Positions 1 through 8,600 of a DNA stretch of 64,000 nt are shown piece by piece (within the stretch, counting starts at the first letter, position 1; the number at the start of each line of letters is the position of its first letter). The notes beneath the pieces are model-generated. The model searched no databases and was not told the DNA's origin. It saw nothing but the letters and a program-made list of their open reading frames with translations. The stretch spans positions 1 through 64,000 of the forward strand of contig NZ_JAQQTF010000018.1 in assembly GCF_028561275.1 (NCBI RefSeq), given 5' to 3'. The position numbers and the translations under genes were made by a program. Origin of the DNA: Aureisphaera galaxeae (GTDB lineage Bacteria; Bacteroidota; Bacteroidia; Flavobacteriales; Flavobacteriaceae).

Positions 1-1490
1 AAACCGTCCTGCGTGCCGTCCTCGTCGCACAATCGCAAAGGCTCCGAAGGAACCGTCGCAACAGGACTGTCGCGAACCTCTAATATGAGTTCAACGATTT
101 CGTAACAACTACTTGTTAAACTGTATACTCTCGCCCAAACACTGTCATTGTATGGGTCATCATTTGTATATGGGTCCGGTAAGGGTAGTTGATCCAGGTC
201 GGCATCTATAAAGGTTCCGTGATAGCTCACTGCCAAATCGGGATCGCCCAGGGTTAAATCGGCATCGGCATCCGTCAACATGAAGTCGGTAATACCATCA
301 TTGTCGGGATCACACTTCACCAGAGGTGCCGGAGTCATATTTACTGTTATGGGAGGTGCAAATTCTATAAAGACGGTACCTTCGGCCGTACAGACCCCTC
401 CTAGATCGGCTACTAACTGATAAGTTCCAGTCGTAGAAATTGTCAAAGTAGGTCCTGTTTCAGCAGGCACAAAAGGCACGAAAGTTCCAGATCCAGGTGG
501 ATCTTCAAAGAACCATTCAAAAGTAGTTCCTCCTGGAGCATCCAAGTCGGGAACAATGGTATAAGGTTGTCCTTCACAACGGGCATTTCCATCAGGAACG
601 GTTAAGTCTACCCCAAGGTCTACACTACCAATATCGAAACTCCCGGCTTCGATAAAAACGGCAGTGTCCAGTGTGCTATCCAAGAAGTCGGCTACTACCA
701 ACTTAATGGTATAGGTTTCTCCAGGGATTACGTCTTCCTGAGCCGTAAGCACAACAGTTCTTCCGTTGAAACCGGTATCTCCCATTCCACCACCAACACT
801 ATCATAAAATTCAGGAAATGCAAATTCTCCCAAAGTTCCAGCAGCACAGGGACCTTCGTCATGAATGTTGGTTATGGCAGCCGGAATATTGGTTCCAGGC
901 AATAGCGCAATATTTTTTCCTCCTAGGTCTAACGTAAGATCGGGTGTTCCCGGATTTCCATCGTGATCGTAATCGTTCACATTCGGGATACCAGGACCCG
1001 TTAATATAAAGGCAAATACATCGGCAAATGTACAGGGGAATTGAGCTCCTGTTTCATATTCTTCAGAAGCCAGAAGGTAATTAAAAGTTAGTGTTGGAAC
1101 AATGGGAACAAAATTGAAAACAATCTCGGTCGCATTGTTCGTATTTCCTCCAGAGATTAAATCCAATTGAGGATCCCCTGCCCAAGGTGGATTAGAACCT
1201 TGCGCGATTGGGCCCAATGGAACAGCCTGAATATCACCACTTAACATGACCACTCCTTCCTCGAACGGGAAGTTGGAAGTTCCTCTGTTAAAAAAGCCAA
1301 AGCTATTGAATCCTTCCCCAGAATCTTGACTGTTGTTCGGGGTGGTAATATCGGTCGCCTGGGTACAACTACCAGAGATCAATACATCATTTACCAATTG
1401 CTCCACGTTGTACGTTGTATCGTCTACGGTGATTTGGGAAAAGACAATACCATTGAAGAGCAAAACTAGCGGGAGTAATAGTTTCTTCAT
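1..1490 (-). CDS. Choice-of-anchor L / Ig-like surface adhesin, 5' part only
   Basis: The frame is open from an ATG at 1490 to the left edge (496 codons, no stop), so the C-terminus is missing. It begins with a Sec signal peptide of about 19 residues ending FSQ. Residues about 35-285 look like a choice-of-anchor L domain (SCTQATDIT near the start, then YLLASEEYE and DVFAFILTGPG). An Ig-like segment follows at about 289-380. Next come repeated units opening with LVKCDPDNDG (about 388) and LRLCDEDGTQDG (about 484). In Flavobacteriia this architecture belongs to very large exported proteins that usually end in a type B type IX secretion sorting domain; that end is not visible, so T9SS export is inferred. 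Probably a cell-surface adhesin. It is divergent from the NifU gene, with overlapping promoters. Confidence 0.8.
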   Translation of the reverse strand, partial: MKKLLLPLVLLFNGIVFSQITVDDTTYNVEQLVNDVLISGSCTQATDITTPNNSQDSGEGFNSFGFFNRGTSNFPFEEGVVMLSGDIQAVPLGPIAQGSNPPWAGDPQLDLISGGNTNNATEIVFNFVPIVPTLTFNYLLASEEYETGAQFPCTFADVFAFILTGPGIPNVNDYDHDGNPGTPDLTLDLGGKNIALLPGTNIPAAITNIHDEGPCAAGTLGEFAFPEFYDSVGGGMGDTGFNGRTVVLTAQEDVIPGETYTIKLVVADFLDSTLDTAVFIEAGSFDIGSVDLGVDLTVPDGNARCEGQPYTIVPDLDAPGGTTFEWFFEDPPGSGTFVPFVPAETGPTLTISTTGTYQLVADLGGVCTAEGTVFIEFAPPITVNMTPAPLVKCDPDNDGITDFMLTDADADLTLGDPDLAVSYHGTFIDADLDQLPLPDPYTNDDPYNDSVWARVYSLTSSCYEIVELILEVRDSPVATVPSEPLRLCDEDGTQDG

Positions 1491-1509
1491 AAATAGGTCA
1501 TTAAGTTGC

Positions 1510-1517
1510 CAAATATA
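1510..1517 (-). promoter_or_regulatory. -7 box for the adhesin gene
   Basis: The minus strand reads TATATTTG, a perfect TAnnTTTG element, 19 bases upstream of the adhesin ATG. No TTG lies 17-23 bases further upstream, so only the -7 box is supported. It abuts the -33 TTG of the divergent NifU promoter. Confidence 0.5.
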
Positions 1518-1548
1518 TTGAATACATTGGTTTTCTTTCCTAATTTTG
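1518..1548 (+). promoter_or_regulatory. Promoter of the NifU-type gene
   Basis: TTG (1518-1520), a 20-base spacer and TAATTTTG (1541-1548) match the Bacteroidota consensus exactly. Transcription would start near 1553-1556, leaving a leader of about 12 bases before the ATG at 1567. This rules out the upstream in-frame TTG at 1546, which is the end of the -7 box. Confidence 0.7.
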
Positions 1549-1566
1549 CAAAAATATCTGATACCA

Positions 1567-2490
1567 ATGCCTCAATTTAACATTTCCATCCAGCCCACTA
1601 ACAACGAAAATATTGTTAAATTTATTGTAAATTCTTTCCTAACTCAGGCAAATAGTTACGAATTTGGCAATATTGAAGAGGCTGCACCCAGCCCTTTGGC
1701 ACAACAATTATTTCACCTTCCCTTTGTAAAAACGGTATATATTTCGCAAAACTTTATTGCTATTGAAAAGTACAATATTGTGAGCTGGGAAGAAGTACAG
1801 GATGCGGTTGCAGAAAGCATTGAAACCTATCTGAATTCGGGCGAAGCGGTGGTTCAGGAAGCAGAAACTCCCAAAAAAATTCCTGTAACGATTTATGCGG
1901 AAAGCACGCCCAATCCCACCGTGATGAAATTTGTGGCCAACAAGCCCTTGGCCGATGGAGTTTTCGAGTTTAAAAATATTGATGATACCCAAGGGGCACC
2001 ATTAGCACAAGCCCTTTTCGGATTTCCTTTTGTAAAAGAAATTTTCATTAGTGCCAATTACGTTTCCGTGATGAAATATGACATCGCGGAATGGCAGGAA
2101 ATCTCTATGGAAGTAAGAGAATTCATACGTGCTTACATTGAAGAGGGAAAACCTGTGTTCAATGACCAGATTCTTTCACAAGCTAAAAATACATCGAGCA
2201 ACACTTCCGAAACGGCCAATACAACTTCATCTGAAAGAGAACCCATTACCGACATAGAAAAGGAAATAGTCTCTATTTTGGACGAATATGTCCGCCCAGC
2301 TGTGGCTGGCGATGGAGGACATATTGCCTTCGATTCCTTTAATGAAGAGACCAAAACAGTTCGTGTTATTTTACAAGGTGCCTGTAGTGGATGCCCATCT
2401 TCTACCGTAACCCTAAAAAACGGTATCGAAACCATGCTCCGGGAAATGCTTCAAGGGAAAGTAACTACCGTAGAGGCAGTTAACGGTTAA
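1567..2490 (+). CDS. NifU-type Fe-S scaffold/carrier with duplicated N-terminal domain
   Basis: 307 residues. Two tandem Nfu N-terminal domains lie at about 5-90 and 103-190; both carry the pattern PLAQ.LF..PFVK..(Y/F)IS, showing internal duplication. An acidic/Ser-Thr linker leads to a C-terminal NifU-like domain at about 225-300 with CSGC (Cys273, Cys276), the motif that binds a bridging [4Fe-4S] cluster. Family members deliver Fe-S clusters to apoproteins in the cytoplasm. Single-copy N-domain Nfu proteins are about 190-200 residues; the tandem form explains the extra length. The start is the ATG directly after a consensus promoter, not the TTG within it. Monocistronic as far as can be seen. 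Confidence 0.9.
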   Translation: MPQFNISIQPTNNENIVKFIVNSFLTQANSYEFGNIEEAAPSPLAQQLFHLPFVKTVYISQNFIAIEKYNIVSWEEVQDAVAESIETYLNSGEAVVQEAETPKKIPVTIYAESTPNPTVMKFVANKPLADGVFEFKNIDDTQGAPLAQALFGFPFVKEIFISANYVSVMKYDIAEWQEISMEVREFIRAYIEEGKPVFNDQILSQAKNTSSNTSETANTTSSEREPITDIEKEIVSILDEYVRPAVAGDGGHIAFDSFNEETKTVRVILQGACSGCPSSTVTLKNGIETMLREMLQGKVTTVEAVNG

Positions 2491-2565
2491 GCCTAATAAT
2501 ACCCTGTGTGTTTTGGGAAATATTCTGTAACTTAAGCAGTATTATTAACCTTAAACCACAGTAAA

Positions 2566-2766
2566 ATGGCAGTACTAAAAGTTATTGAAGTATTGGCTAA
2601 TTCTAACGAGAGTTGGGAGGATGCCACGAAGAATGCGGTGAAGCAGGCCGCCAAAAGCATTAAAAACATACGATCGGTATATATAAATGAACAAAATGCT
2701 GTTGTAGATGGCGATGATATTGTAGAATACCGCGTAAATGTTAAAATCACCTTCGAAGTAAAGTAA
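2566..2766 (+). CDS. Dodecin family flavin-binding protein
   Basis: 66 residues, the usual dodecin length. The sequence opens MAVLKVIEV and has the family's helix (SWEDATKNAVKQAAKSIKNI) followed by strands ending VNVKITFEV. Dodecins assemble into hollow dodecamers that store or buffer flavins (riboflavin, FMN, lumichrome) in the cytoplasm. The gene starts 76 bases after the NifU gene and is followed by a strong hairpin terminator. No clear promoter was found between them, so it may be read through from the NifU promoter. Confidence 0.9.
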   Translation: MAVLKVIEVLANSNESWEDATKNAVKQAAKSIKNIRSVYINEQNAVVDGDDIVEYRVNVKITFEVK

Positions 2767-2789
2767 CCCTATTTCATTGTTTTTATTTG

Positions 2790-2822
2790 ATACGCTTTTG
2801 ATGGATCAAAAGCGTATTTTTG
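2790..2822 (+). terminator. Intrinsic terminator after the dodecin gene
   Basis: A perfect 13-bp inverted repeat (ATACGCTTTTGAT at 2790-2802 and its complement at 2805-2817) is followed by a T-rich run. The real loop must open a few of the inner pairs. It ends the NifU/dodecin transcript. Confidence 0.8.
2815..2822 (+). promoter_or_regulatory. -7 box inside the terminator tail, for the thioredoxin-domain lipoprotein
   Basis: TATTTTTG is a perfect TAnnTTTG element formed by the end of the dodecin terminator and its T run. It lies 18 bases before the ATG at 2841. No TTG is at the ideal spacing (candidates are 14 and 25 bases away), so the -33 element is unclear. Confidence 0.4.
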
Positions 2823-2840
2823 TTTTCTAAGACTTTTTCA

Positions 2841-4952
2841 ATGATAAAATACATTGCGTTATTCCTTATTGTCCTTATCACCTCCTGTCAATCTACTAAA
2901 AAAGAAAAATTGGAAAATCACCTGTATACAAACGCCTTAGTTAACGAAACCAGCCCTTACTTATTACAACATGCCCATAACCCTGTGAATTGGATGCCTT
3001 GGAACGAGACCACATTGGAAAAGGCGAAGACAGAAAATAAATTAATGATTGTAAGTATTGGGTATGCCGCTTGCCATTGGTGTCATGTGATGGAACGCGA
3101 AAGCTTTGAAGATTCTACCGTGGCTGCCGTGATGAACAAAAACTTTGTTTCGGTAAAGGTAGATCGTGAAGAACGTCCGGATGTAGATCAGATTTATATT
3201 AATGCTGTACAATTAATGACGGGAAGTGCGGGTTGGCCACTTAACGTAATCACCCTACCCGATGGTCGTCCAGTATGGGGAGGCACTTACTTTCCGAAGG
3301 AAGATTGGATTCAGGCCATCGATCAGATCCAAACCTTGTACGCAGACGATCCCGATAAACTCCTTGCTTACGCCTCAAGATTGGAAGAGGGCATTAAAAG
3401 CATGGACCTCATCACCCTGAATACGGACCAAATGGACTTTGAGGCCTACGACACAAAATCTATCATTGATACCTGGAGTTACCGGTTTGATACCATTCAC
3501 GGAGGGTTCCGGGGTGCTCCAAAGTTTATGACTCCCAGTAACTGGAATTTTTTGTTGAGACATGCCACTGCTACCCAGAACGAATCTTTGCTTCAACAGG
3601 TAGAGTTGTCCCTTGAAAAAATTGCTTTTGGCGGTGTTTACGACCATATAGGGGGTGGTTTTGCACGTTATAGTGTAGACGAAAGATGGCATGTTCCTCA
3701 CTTTGAAAAAATGCTGTATGATAATGCTCAATTGGCAAGTTTGTACAGTCAAGCCTATGCAGTCACTGGAAACCCACTATACAAAGAAGTGGTAGAAGAG
3801 ACCCTCACTTTTGTGGAACGTGAAATGACGAATGAAGAAGGTGCCTTTTATTCCTCGTTAGATGCTGACAGTGAAACAGAATCCGGTGAATTGGAAGAGG
3901 GAGCTTTTTATATTTATTCGGAAGCAGAATTGAGAACCCAATTGGCGGAAGACTTCTCCCTTTTTGCGGACTACTATAATGTGAATGACTTCGGAAAATG
4001 GGAAGAGGAAGGAGCTTATGTCCTTATAAGAAACCAAAATGACGAAAGTTTTATCGCCGAGCACCCCTCTTTGGATATGGAATCTTTATCCCAAAAGAAA
4101 AAGGAATGGAAAGCGAAGTTATTGGATTATAGAAACCGTCGTATTCGACCACGATTGGATGATAAGACATTGACCTCTTGGAATGGACTTATGATTAAAG
4201 GCTATGTAGATGCCTATAAAGTATTCCAAAACCCATCCTATCTGGAAAAGGCTTTGAAAAACGGTGCTTTTCTAATAGAACATCAACTTCAGGAAAGTGG
4301 AGCGCTTTTCCACAGTTATAAAGATGGAAAGAGTACCATAAATGGTTATCTGGAAGACTATGCTGCCGTCTCGGACGCCTTTCTGGCATTGTACGAAGTG
4401 ACCTTGGACGACCGCTGGCTGCATACTTCTAAGCAATTGGTAGATTATGCTTTCGAAAAGTTCTTTGATGCTGAAAGCGGTATGTTCTATTTCACCTCTA
4501 GCGATGATCCAGAAATTGTGACTAGGAATTTCGAATACAGGGACAATGTGATCCCCGCCTCCAATTCCATAATGGCCAAAAACCTATTTGTACTATCACA
4601 CCATTTCGATGAGAAGAAATACGCTGAGACTTCTCAACAAATGCTCAAAAACATTGCCCATGAGATGGAAAAGTATCCCAGTGGATTTTCGAATTGGCTG
4701 GATTTACTAGCCCATTATCAATCTAAATATTACGAAATCGTGGTGGTGGGAACCGAGGCGCAAAGCAAATTGAAAGAGTTAAATAAAAACTACTTGCCCA
4801 ATACCCTTATTGCGGGAAGCGATACCGCAGGTGAACTTCCATTGCTAAAAGGACGTTTCTTAGATAACAAGACCTTAATTTATGTTTGTGTAAATAACAC
4901 TTGTAAACTTCCAGTTACTGAAACAGAAGCGGCACTAAAACTGTTAAAATAG
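2841..4952 (+). CDS. DUF255 / YyaL-type thioredoxin-domain lipoprotein
   Basis: 703 residues from the ATG at 2841. The N-terminus is a lipoprotein signal with lipobox ITSC (Cys16), placing it in the cell envelope. The family hallmark [15 protein letters not shown] contains the CHWC redox pair (Cys78, Cys81) of an N-terminal thioredoxin-like domain. The rest resembles the alpha/alpha-barrel glycosidase-like fold of the YyaL/SSP411 family, and total length agrees. Biochemical function of the family is poorly known; a redox or sugar-related role is only inference. An upstream in-frame TTG at 2820 would add seven residues but lies in a -7 box and spoils the signal peptide. A late pair of cysteines (CVNNTC) near the C-terminus is unexplained. 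Confidence 0.88.
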   Translation: MIKYIALFLIVLITSCQSTKKEKLENHLYTNALVNETSPYLLQHAHNPVNWMPWNETTLEKAKTENKLMIVSIGYAACHWCHVMERESFEDSTVAAVMNKNFVSVKVDREERPDVDQIYINAVQLMTGSAGWPLNVITLPDGRPVWGGTYFPKEDWIQAIDQIQTLYADDPDKLLAYASRLEEGIKSMDLITLNTDQMDFEAYDTKSIIDTWSYRFDTIHGGFRGAPKFMTPSNWNFLLRHATATQNESLLQQVELSLEKIAFGGVYDHIGGGFARYSVDERWHVPHFEKMLYDNAQLASLYSQAYAVTGNPLYKEVVEETLTFVEREMTNEEGAFYSSLDADSETESGELEEGAFYIYSEAELRTQLAEDFSLFADYYNVNDFGKWEEEGAYVLIRNQNDESFIAEHPSLDMESLSQKKKEWKAKLLDYRNRRIRPRLDDKTLTSWNGLMIKGYVDAYKVFQNPSYLEKALKNGAFLIEHQLQESGALFHSYKDGKSTINGYLEDYAAVSDAFLALYEVTLDDRWLHTSKQLVDYAFEKFFDAESGMFYFTSSDDPEIVTRNFEYRDNVIPASNSIMAKNLFVLSHHFDEKKYAETSQQMLKNIAHEMEKYPSGFSNWLDLLAHYQSKYYEIVVVGTEAQSKLKELNKNYLPNTLIAGSDTAGELPLLKGRFLDNKTLIYVCVNNTCKLPVTETEAALKLLK

Positions 4953-5043
4953 TAAACTCATTTCGGGAAAATGGGTTTTAAATTCCCAAGTTCTCATTTT
5001 TTACTCATTTTTAACACCTTAATATCCTAGATTTTATATATTC

Positions 5044-5086
5044 GCAGCTGCCTGTACAAAAGGTACACGCTGCGGTGATTTTTTGA
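5044..5086 (+). other. Hairpin in the leader or intergenic space before the 5177 gene
   Basis: The 224-base gap between 4952 and 5177 holds a nested inverted repeat. GCAGC (5044-5048) pairs with GCTGC (5069-5073), and TGTAC (5053-5057) pairs with GTACA (5063-5067) around loop AAAAG. GGTGA and six Ts follow. It could be a weak terminator for the gene upstream or a leader structure for the gene downstream. Nothing else recognisable is in this gap. Confidence 0.4.
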
Positions 5087-5176
5087 AGTTTTCCCCCGCG
5101 TTTATAAACCATGGGTTGTAAAAGTTCGCTGAGCGATCTAACAAACCTATTTTTATCATCCTAATAAATAAATGCT

Positions 5177-5875
5177 ATGAAAAAAGTTTTGGCAGTTTTA
5201 ACTTTCGCCCTTCTTATTTGCTCCCAATTTGCCTATGGCCAGATGGCCACAGAAGAAACCTCTTCTACCCAATACGTAACGAACAGACCTATTAAAGCCT
5301 ACCCTACAGTAGAGCGTATTTCTGGATCGCCTTACGAAAACCAAGAATTCGCTATCGGAAACATTCTTAAGGATGGAAAGATCCTTGCTGGAAATATTGC
5401 CATTCGCTACAACGCACTTCGCGACGAGATCGAAGTGAAAAGAAAAATAGAAGATCACAATCGTACTGCTCGAGTAATGACAAGGTCTCCTGAAGTCTAT
5501 GCTAAAATCCTGAACAAATTATTCGTTTTTGTTCCTAATAAAGAAGGTTTAAGTGCTTCGGGATACTTCTTGGTATTACACGAAGGCGAGAAGTACGACT
5601 TGTACAAGAAAATAACTAAGGAATATGTTGAAGGGTCCGAATCTATGTCTGGACTTACCCGTGATATTCCTGCCATGTACAAGGAAAAAGAATTCTATTA
5701 CTTAGCCGATAAGGAAGCCGGAACGATTAAAGCTTTCCCTAAGTCCAGAAATGGTAAATTCAGTTTACTGGGCAAAAAGAAAAAAGAGCTTAAGAAATAC
5801 GCCAATGAAAACCGTTTGAATGTAAACAAAGAGTACGCATTGGTTAAATTATTAAAGTATTACGAAACGCTATAA
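5177..5875 (+). CDS. Secreted protein of unknown function, paralogue 1
   Basis: 232 residues with a Sec signal peptide of about 21 residues (ending AYG-Q). I do not recognise a named family. It aligns along its length with the next gene. Shared features, in order: a (Y/L)..(Y/I)GNILK or LGSILR segment, then a hydrophobic IAIRYN/VAIKYN strand, an aromatic (Y/Y)FLVLHEGEKYDLYKK or YYQVLYWGDKGSILKK strand, SGLTRDIPAMYK or TSLTRTSPARYK, and a Lys-rich end (KKFVKDNK or KKYANENR) before a final (K/E)YY. No cysteines or catalytic motif are evident. Likely periplasmic or outer-membrane-associated. Followed by its own terminator, so the pair is probably not one transcript. Confidence 0.75.
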   Translation: MKKVLAVLTFALLICSQFAYGQMATEETSSTQYVTNRPIKAYPTVERISGSPYENQEFAIGNILKDGKILAGNIAIRYNALRDEIEVKRKIEDHNRTARVMTRSPEVYAKILNKLFVFVPNKEGLSASGYFLVLHEGEKYDLYKKITKEYVEGSESMSGLTRDIPAMYKEKEFYYLADKEAGTIKAFPKSRNGKFSLLGKKKKELKKYANENRLNVNKEYALVKLLKYYETL

Positions 5876-5897
5876 GCGTCTCTATTGATAAACCAAG

Positions 5898-5931
5898 ACC
5901 GCTATTCTCTCAAGGAATAGCGGTTTTTTTA
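5898..5931 (+). terminator. Intrinsic terminator after secreted paralogue 1
   Basis: ACCGCTATTC (5898-5907) pairs perfectly with GAATAGCGGT (5915-5924) around a 7-base loop, followed by seven Ts. Confidence 0.85.
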
Positions 5932-5964
5932 TATCTTGGTTCGAATTAAATCTGTATTGAAATA

Positions 5965-6666
5965 ATGAAAAACCTTTTTTCTTTCTCCTTAATGATCCTA
6001 GGACTTCCCCTATGGATGAGCGCCCAAAATGTAAACACCGCAGAAGTTACCTCCAATTCCAATTACACAAGAATGAGTTCCGTTTATGTGGTTGGAGCTG
6101 CTAACGAGAATATTGACGATTCTGAAGATGTAAAGGGATCCGCTTACTTATATCCCAATTACAAGTTGGGATCCATCCTGAGAAACGACGAAGTGGTCAC
6201 TCAAAATGTGGCTATAAAATACAATGTGTACAACGATCTATTTAAAGGGAAAATAAACATGACTGCCCCAGAGGAGCAGGCCCACCAGATCATAAAATCC
6301 AAAGAATACAAAATACGTATAGGCAATGAACTTTTTATGCTAGGTGACGACAATACCTATTATCAGGTTTTGTATTGGGGAGACAAGGGAAGCATTCTTA
6401 AAAAGCATTCTAAAACCTATTATGAGAGTGTACAGGCTACTACTTCGTTAACACGTACTTCGCCTGCCCGCTACAAGGACAAGCACATATATGTCATGAT
6501 AGATGCGAGTGGTAACTATAAAGAGGTTCCTTCTTCGAAAAAGAAGTTCCTCAAACTATTTGGAGCGCAACAGGATGACGTGAAAAAATTCGTCAAGGAC
6601 AATAAAATAAGTCTTTCTAAAGATGAAGGTTTAGCAAAGGTATTCGAATATTATAATAGCCTTTAG
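5965..6666 (+). CDS. Secreted protein of unknown function, paralogue 2
   Basis: 233 residues with a signal peptide ending MSAQ at about residue 21. It is a tandem paralogue of the preceding gene: same length, same order of conserved segments (LGSILR, VAIKYN, YYQVLYWGDKG, SLTRTSPARYKDK, a Lys-rich region, final FEYYNSL) but quite diverged. Its TAG stop is one base from the stop of the convergent tsaB gene. Function unknown; local duplication of an envelope protein is the only inference I can support. Confidence 0.75.
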   Translation: MKNLFSFSLMILGLPLWMSAQNVNTAEVTSNSNYTRMSSVYVVGAANENIDDSEDVKGSAYLYPNYKLGSILRNDEVVTQNVAIKYNVYNDLFKGKINMTAPEEQAHQIIKSKEYKIRIGNELFMLGDDNTYYQVLYWGDKGSILKKHSKTYYESVQATTSLTRTSPARYKDKHIYVMIDASGNYKEVPSSKKKFLKLFGAQQDDVKKFVKDNKISLSKDEGLAKVFEYYNSL

Positions 6667-6667
6667 G

Positions 6668-7330
6668 TTATTTCCCAACAATAAAATCCTTTAAGTAATA
6701 AGGCTCAAAATAGGCGACATCTTCGAAGTCGCCTTTTTGGTATTTGGCATTTGCGATAGCAGCTATTTGTTGGGCAGACGGTAGTGCATCTACGTCGAAA
6801 TGGGCATTGGAATGCGTACAGATATTTTTAAACTTCTCTACACCACTTCCCAAAAACGCCACCTTTCCCGAAGCCAGATATTGTTCAAAAGAATGTTCGT
6901 CCAGTATCTGGGCCTGAGTTTCCCGAATCTGATTTTTGTCCGTATCGAAAACCGCACTGTACACTTCCATTCTTCGGGCATCTAGCATAGGGATATAAAA
7001 CATTGCTTCTACCGTAGATTGAGACATTAACGATTCTAAGGTTGCTACAGATAACAGGGGAATGTCTAGGGCAAAGCAAAGTCCCTTCGCAGCAGAAACG
7101 CCTATCCTAAGCCCAGTATACGACCCTGGCCCCTTACTAACTGCCACAGCATCCAGGTTCTTTTTTTCCATGCCTCCTTCCGCCAACACTTCTTCTATGA
7201 AAACATGAAGCTTTTCGGCATGCGAGTAACCCTTGGTGTTATCTTCCTTTAAAGAAATAACGCTTCCGTTAACCGAAAGCGCCACACTACAATTCGTTGT
7301 TGCCGTTTCTATACAAAGTATGTTTGCCAT
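6668..7330 (-). CDS. tsaB: tRNA threonylcarbamoyladenosine biosynthesis protein TsaB
   Basis: 220 residues. The N-terminus ILCIETATTNCSVAL and the segment VSKGPGSYTGLRIG are classic TsaB (YeaZ) motifs of the ASKHA fold. TsaB partners TsaD and TsaE to place the threonylcarbamoyl group on A37 of ANN-decoding tRNAs in the cytoplasm. Length is normal for the family. The ATG overlaps the stop of the upstream membrane-fusion gene by one base (TAATG), so translation is probably coupled and this essential gene is the last cistron of the efflux operon. Confidence 0.93.
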   Translation of the reverse strand: MANILCIETATTNCSVALSVNGSVISLKEDNTKGYSHAEKLHVFIEEVLAEGGMEKKNLDAVAVSKGPGSYTGLRIGVSAAKGLCFALDIPLLSVATLESLMSQSTVEAMFYIPMLDARRMEVYSAVFDTDKNQIRETQAQILDEHSFEQYLASGKVAFLGSGVEKFKNICTHSNAHFDVDALPSAQQIAAIANAKYQKGDFEDVAYFEPYYLKDFIVGK

Positions 7331-8598
7331 TACTCTTTTGTTTCGTCTTTATCCTCCTTCATTTCCTCCACCCGATCCCCGGATTTCAATGTTTTTGTAA
7401 CCAAGTTATAGGGGCCTGTAATTACAGTTTGGTCCATGTCCAAACCAGAGGTTATTTCAATATTGTTTTCGTCTTGGATTCCCGTTTCTACCACTTGCAG
7501 GCTTGCTTCCTCCCCATCCTTAATAAATACACCTTCAAATTTATCCTCATCAGCCTTGGTTCTAGACTTCGTTTTATTTGCAATAGTATCTGAAGGCAAT
7601 TTAACTACAATAGCACTAATGGGCACTCCAATAACACCCTCCTTTTTTTCCGTTATGATATCTACCGTAGCTGTCATTCCAGGTCGAAAGGGAGAATAAA
7701 ATTCGGGTTTGTCCTTGGTAAGATCTCCATACGATTCCGGAAGAATACGCACCTTCACCTTAAAGTTAGTCACCTGATCTACACTAAGAGCCGTTTCGGC
7801 AGAATTGGCAATTTCAGTAACGAGTCCTTTGAATTCCCTTTTCAAATAAGCATCCACTTCTACGATGGTAGAATCCCCAATGGCCACCTTTACAATATCG
7901 TTCTCATTTACATCTACCTCTACTTCCATATTATCGAGATTGGCCACACGCACAATCTCAGTACCTGCCATTTGAGCCGTCCCTACAACCCGCTCTCCAA
8001 GCTCCACAGACAATTTGGAAATGGTTCCGTCCATGGGCGCAAAAATACTGGTTCGGGAGAGATTATCCCGGGATTGTTTTACATTGGCAGCCGCGCTCTG
8101 TACATTGAAGTAAGCCGATTGCTGATTGGCCTGTGCCATTTCAAAATCGGCCACAGATTGATCCCACTCGGATTTGGAAATGACCCCTTTTTCAAAAAGG
8201 GACTTATTCCGATTGTAATTGAGTTCTGAATTTCTTAGGCTAGCTTCGGACTGTGCCAGCAAGGCCCTTGTATTCTGTAAGGCTGCTTGCGCTTGCGATA
8301 AAGCACTTTGAATAAGGTCTGGATTGATCTTCACCAATAGATCTCCCTTCTTCACCTGTTGACCTTCCTTTACGGGTAATTCTATAATTTCCCCAGAAAC
8401 TTCGGAAGAAAGGGCTACTTCTACTTCGGGCTGGATTTTTCCCGTGGCAGCCACCGTTTCAACAATGGTGATGGGCTCTATTTTGGAAAGTTGGACTTCT
8501 TTCGCATCATTCTTTTTGTTTTTCCCAATAAAAAGTAGAGCGGTAATTGCTGCAATACCCAGAAAAACAAAAACAATGTTACGGGTCCGTTTGGTCAT
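7330..8598 (-). CDS. Efflux periplasmic adaptor (membrane fusion protein), HlyD/MacA type
   Basis: 422 residues. One N-terminal transmembrane anchor at about 8-24 is followed by a barrel-sandwich (lipoyl-like) half motif at about 50-90 (ATGKIQPEVEVALSSEVSGE). A long alpha-hairpin coiled coil follows at about 100-180, then beta-barrel and membrane-proximal domains; the tail is rich in Lys/Asp/Glu. Adaptors of this family link an inner-membrane pump to a TolC channel. It starts two bases after the TolC gene and overlaps tsaB by one base. It is the second adaptor of this operon; which permease or substrate each adaptor serves cannot be read from sequence. Confidence 0.92.
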   Translation of the reverse strand: MTKRTRNIVFVFLGIAAITALLFIGKNKKNDAKEVQLSKIEPITIVETVAATGKIQPEVEVALSSEVSGEIIELPVKEGQQVKKGDLLVKINPDLIQSALSQAQAALQNTRALLAQSEASLRNSELNYNRNKSLFEKGVISKSEWDQSVADFEMAQANQQSAYFNVQSAAANVKQSRDNLSRTSIFAPMDGTISKLSVELGERVVGTAQMAGTEIVRVANLDNMEVEVDVNENDIVKVAIGDSTIVEVDAYLKREFKGLVTEIANSAETALSVDQVTNFKVKVRILPESYGDLTKDKPEFYSPFRPGMTATVDIITEKKEGVIGVPISAIVVKLPSDTIANKTKSRTKADEDKFEGVFIKDGEEASLQVVETGIQDENNIEITSGLDMDQTVITGPYNLVTKTLKSGDRVEEMKEDKDETKE

Positions 8599-8600
8599 GG

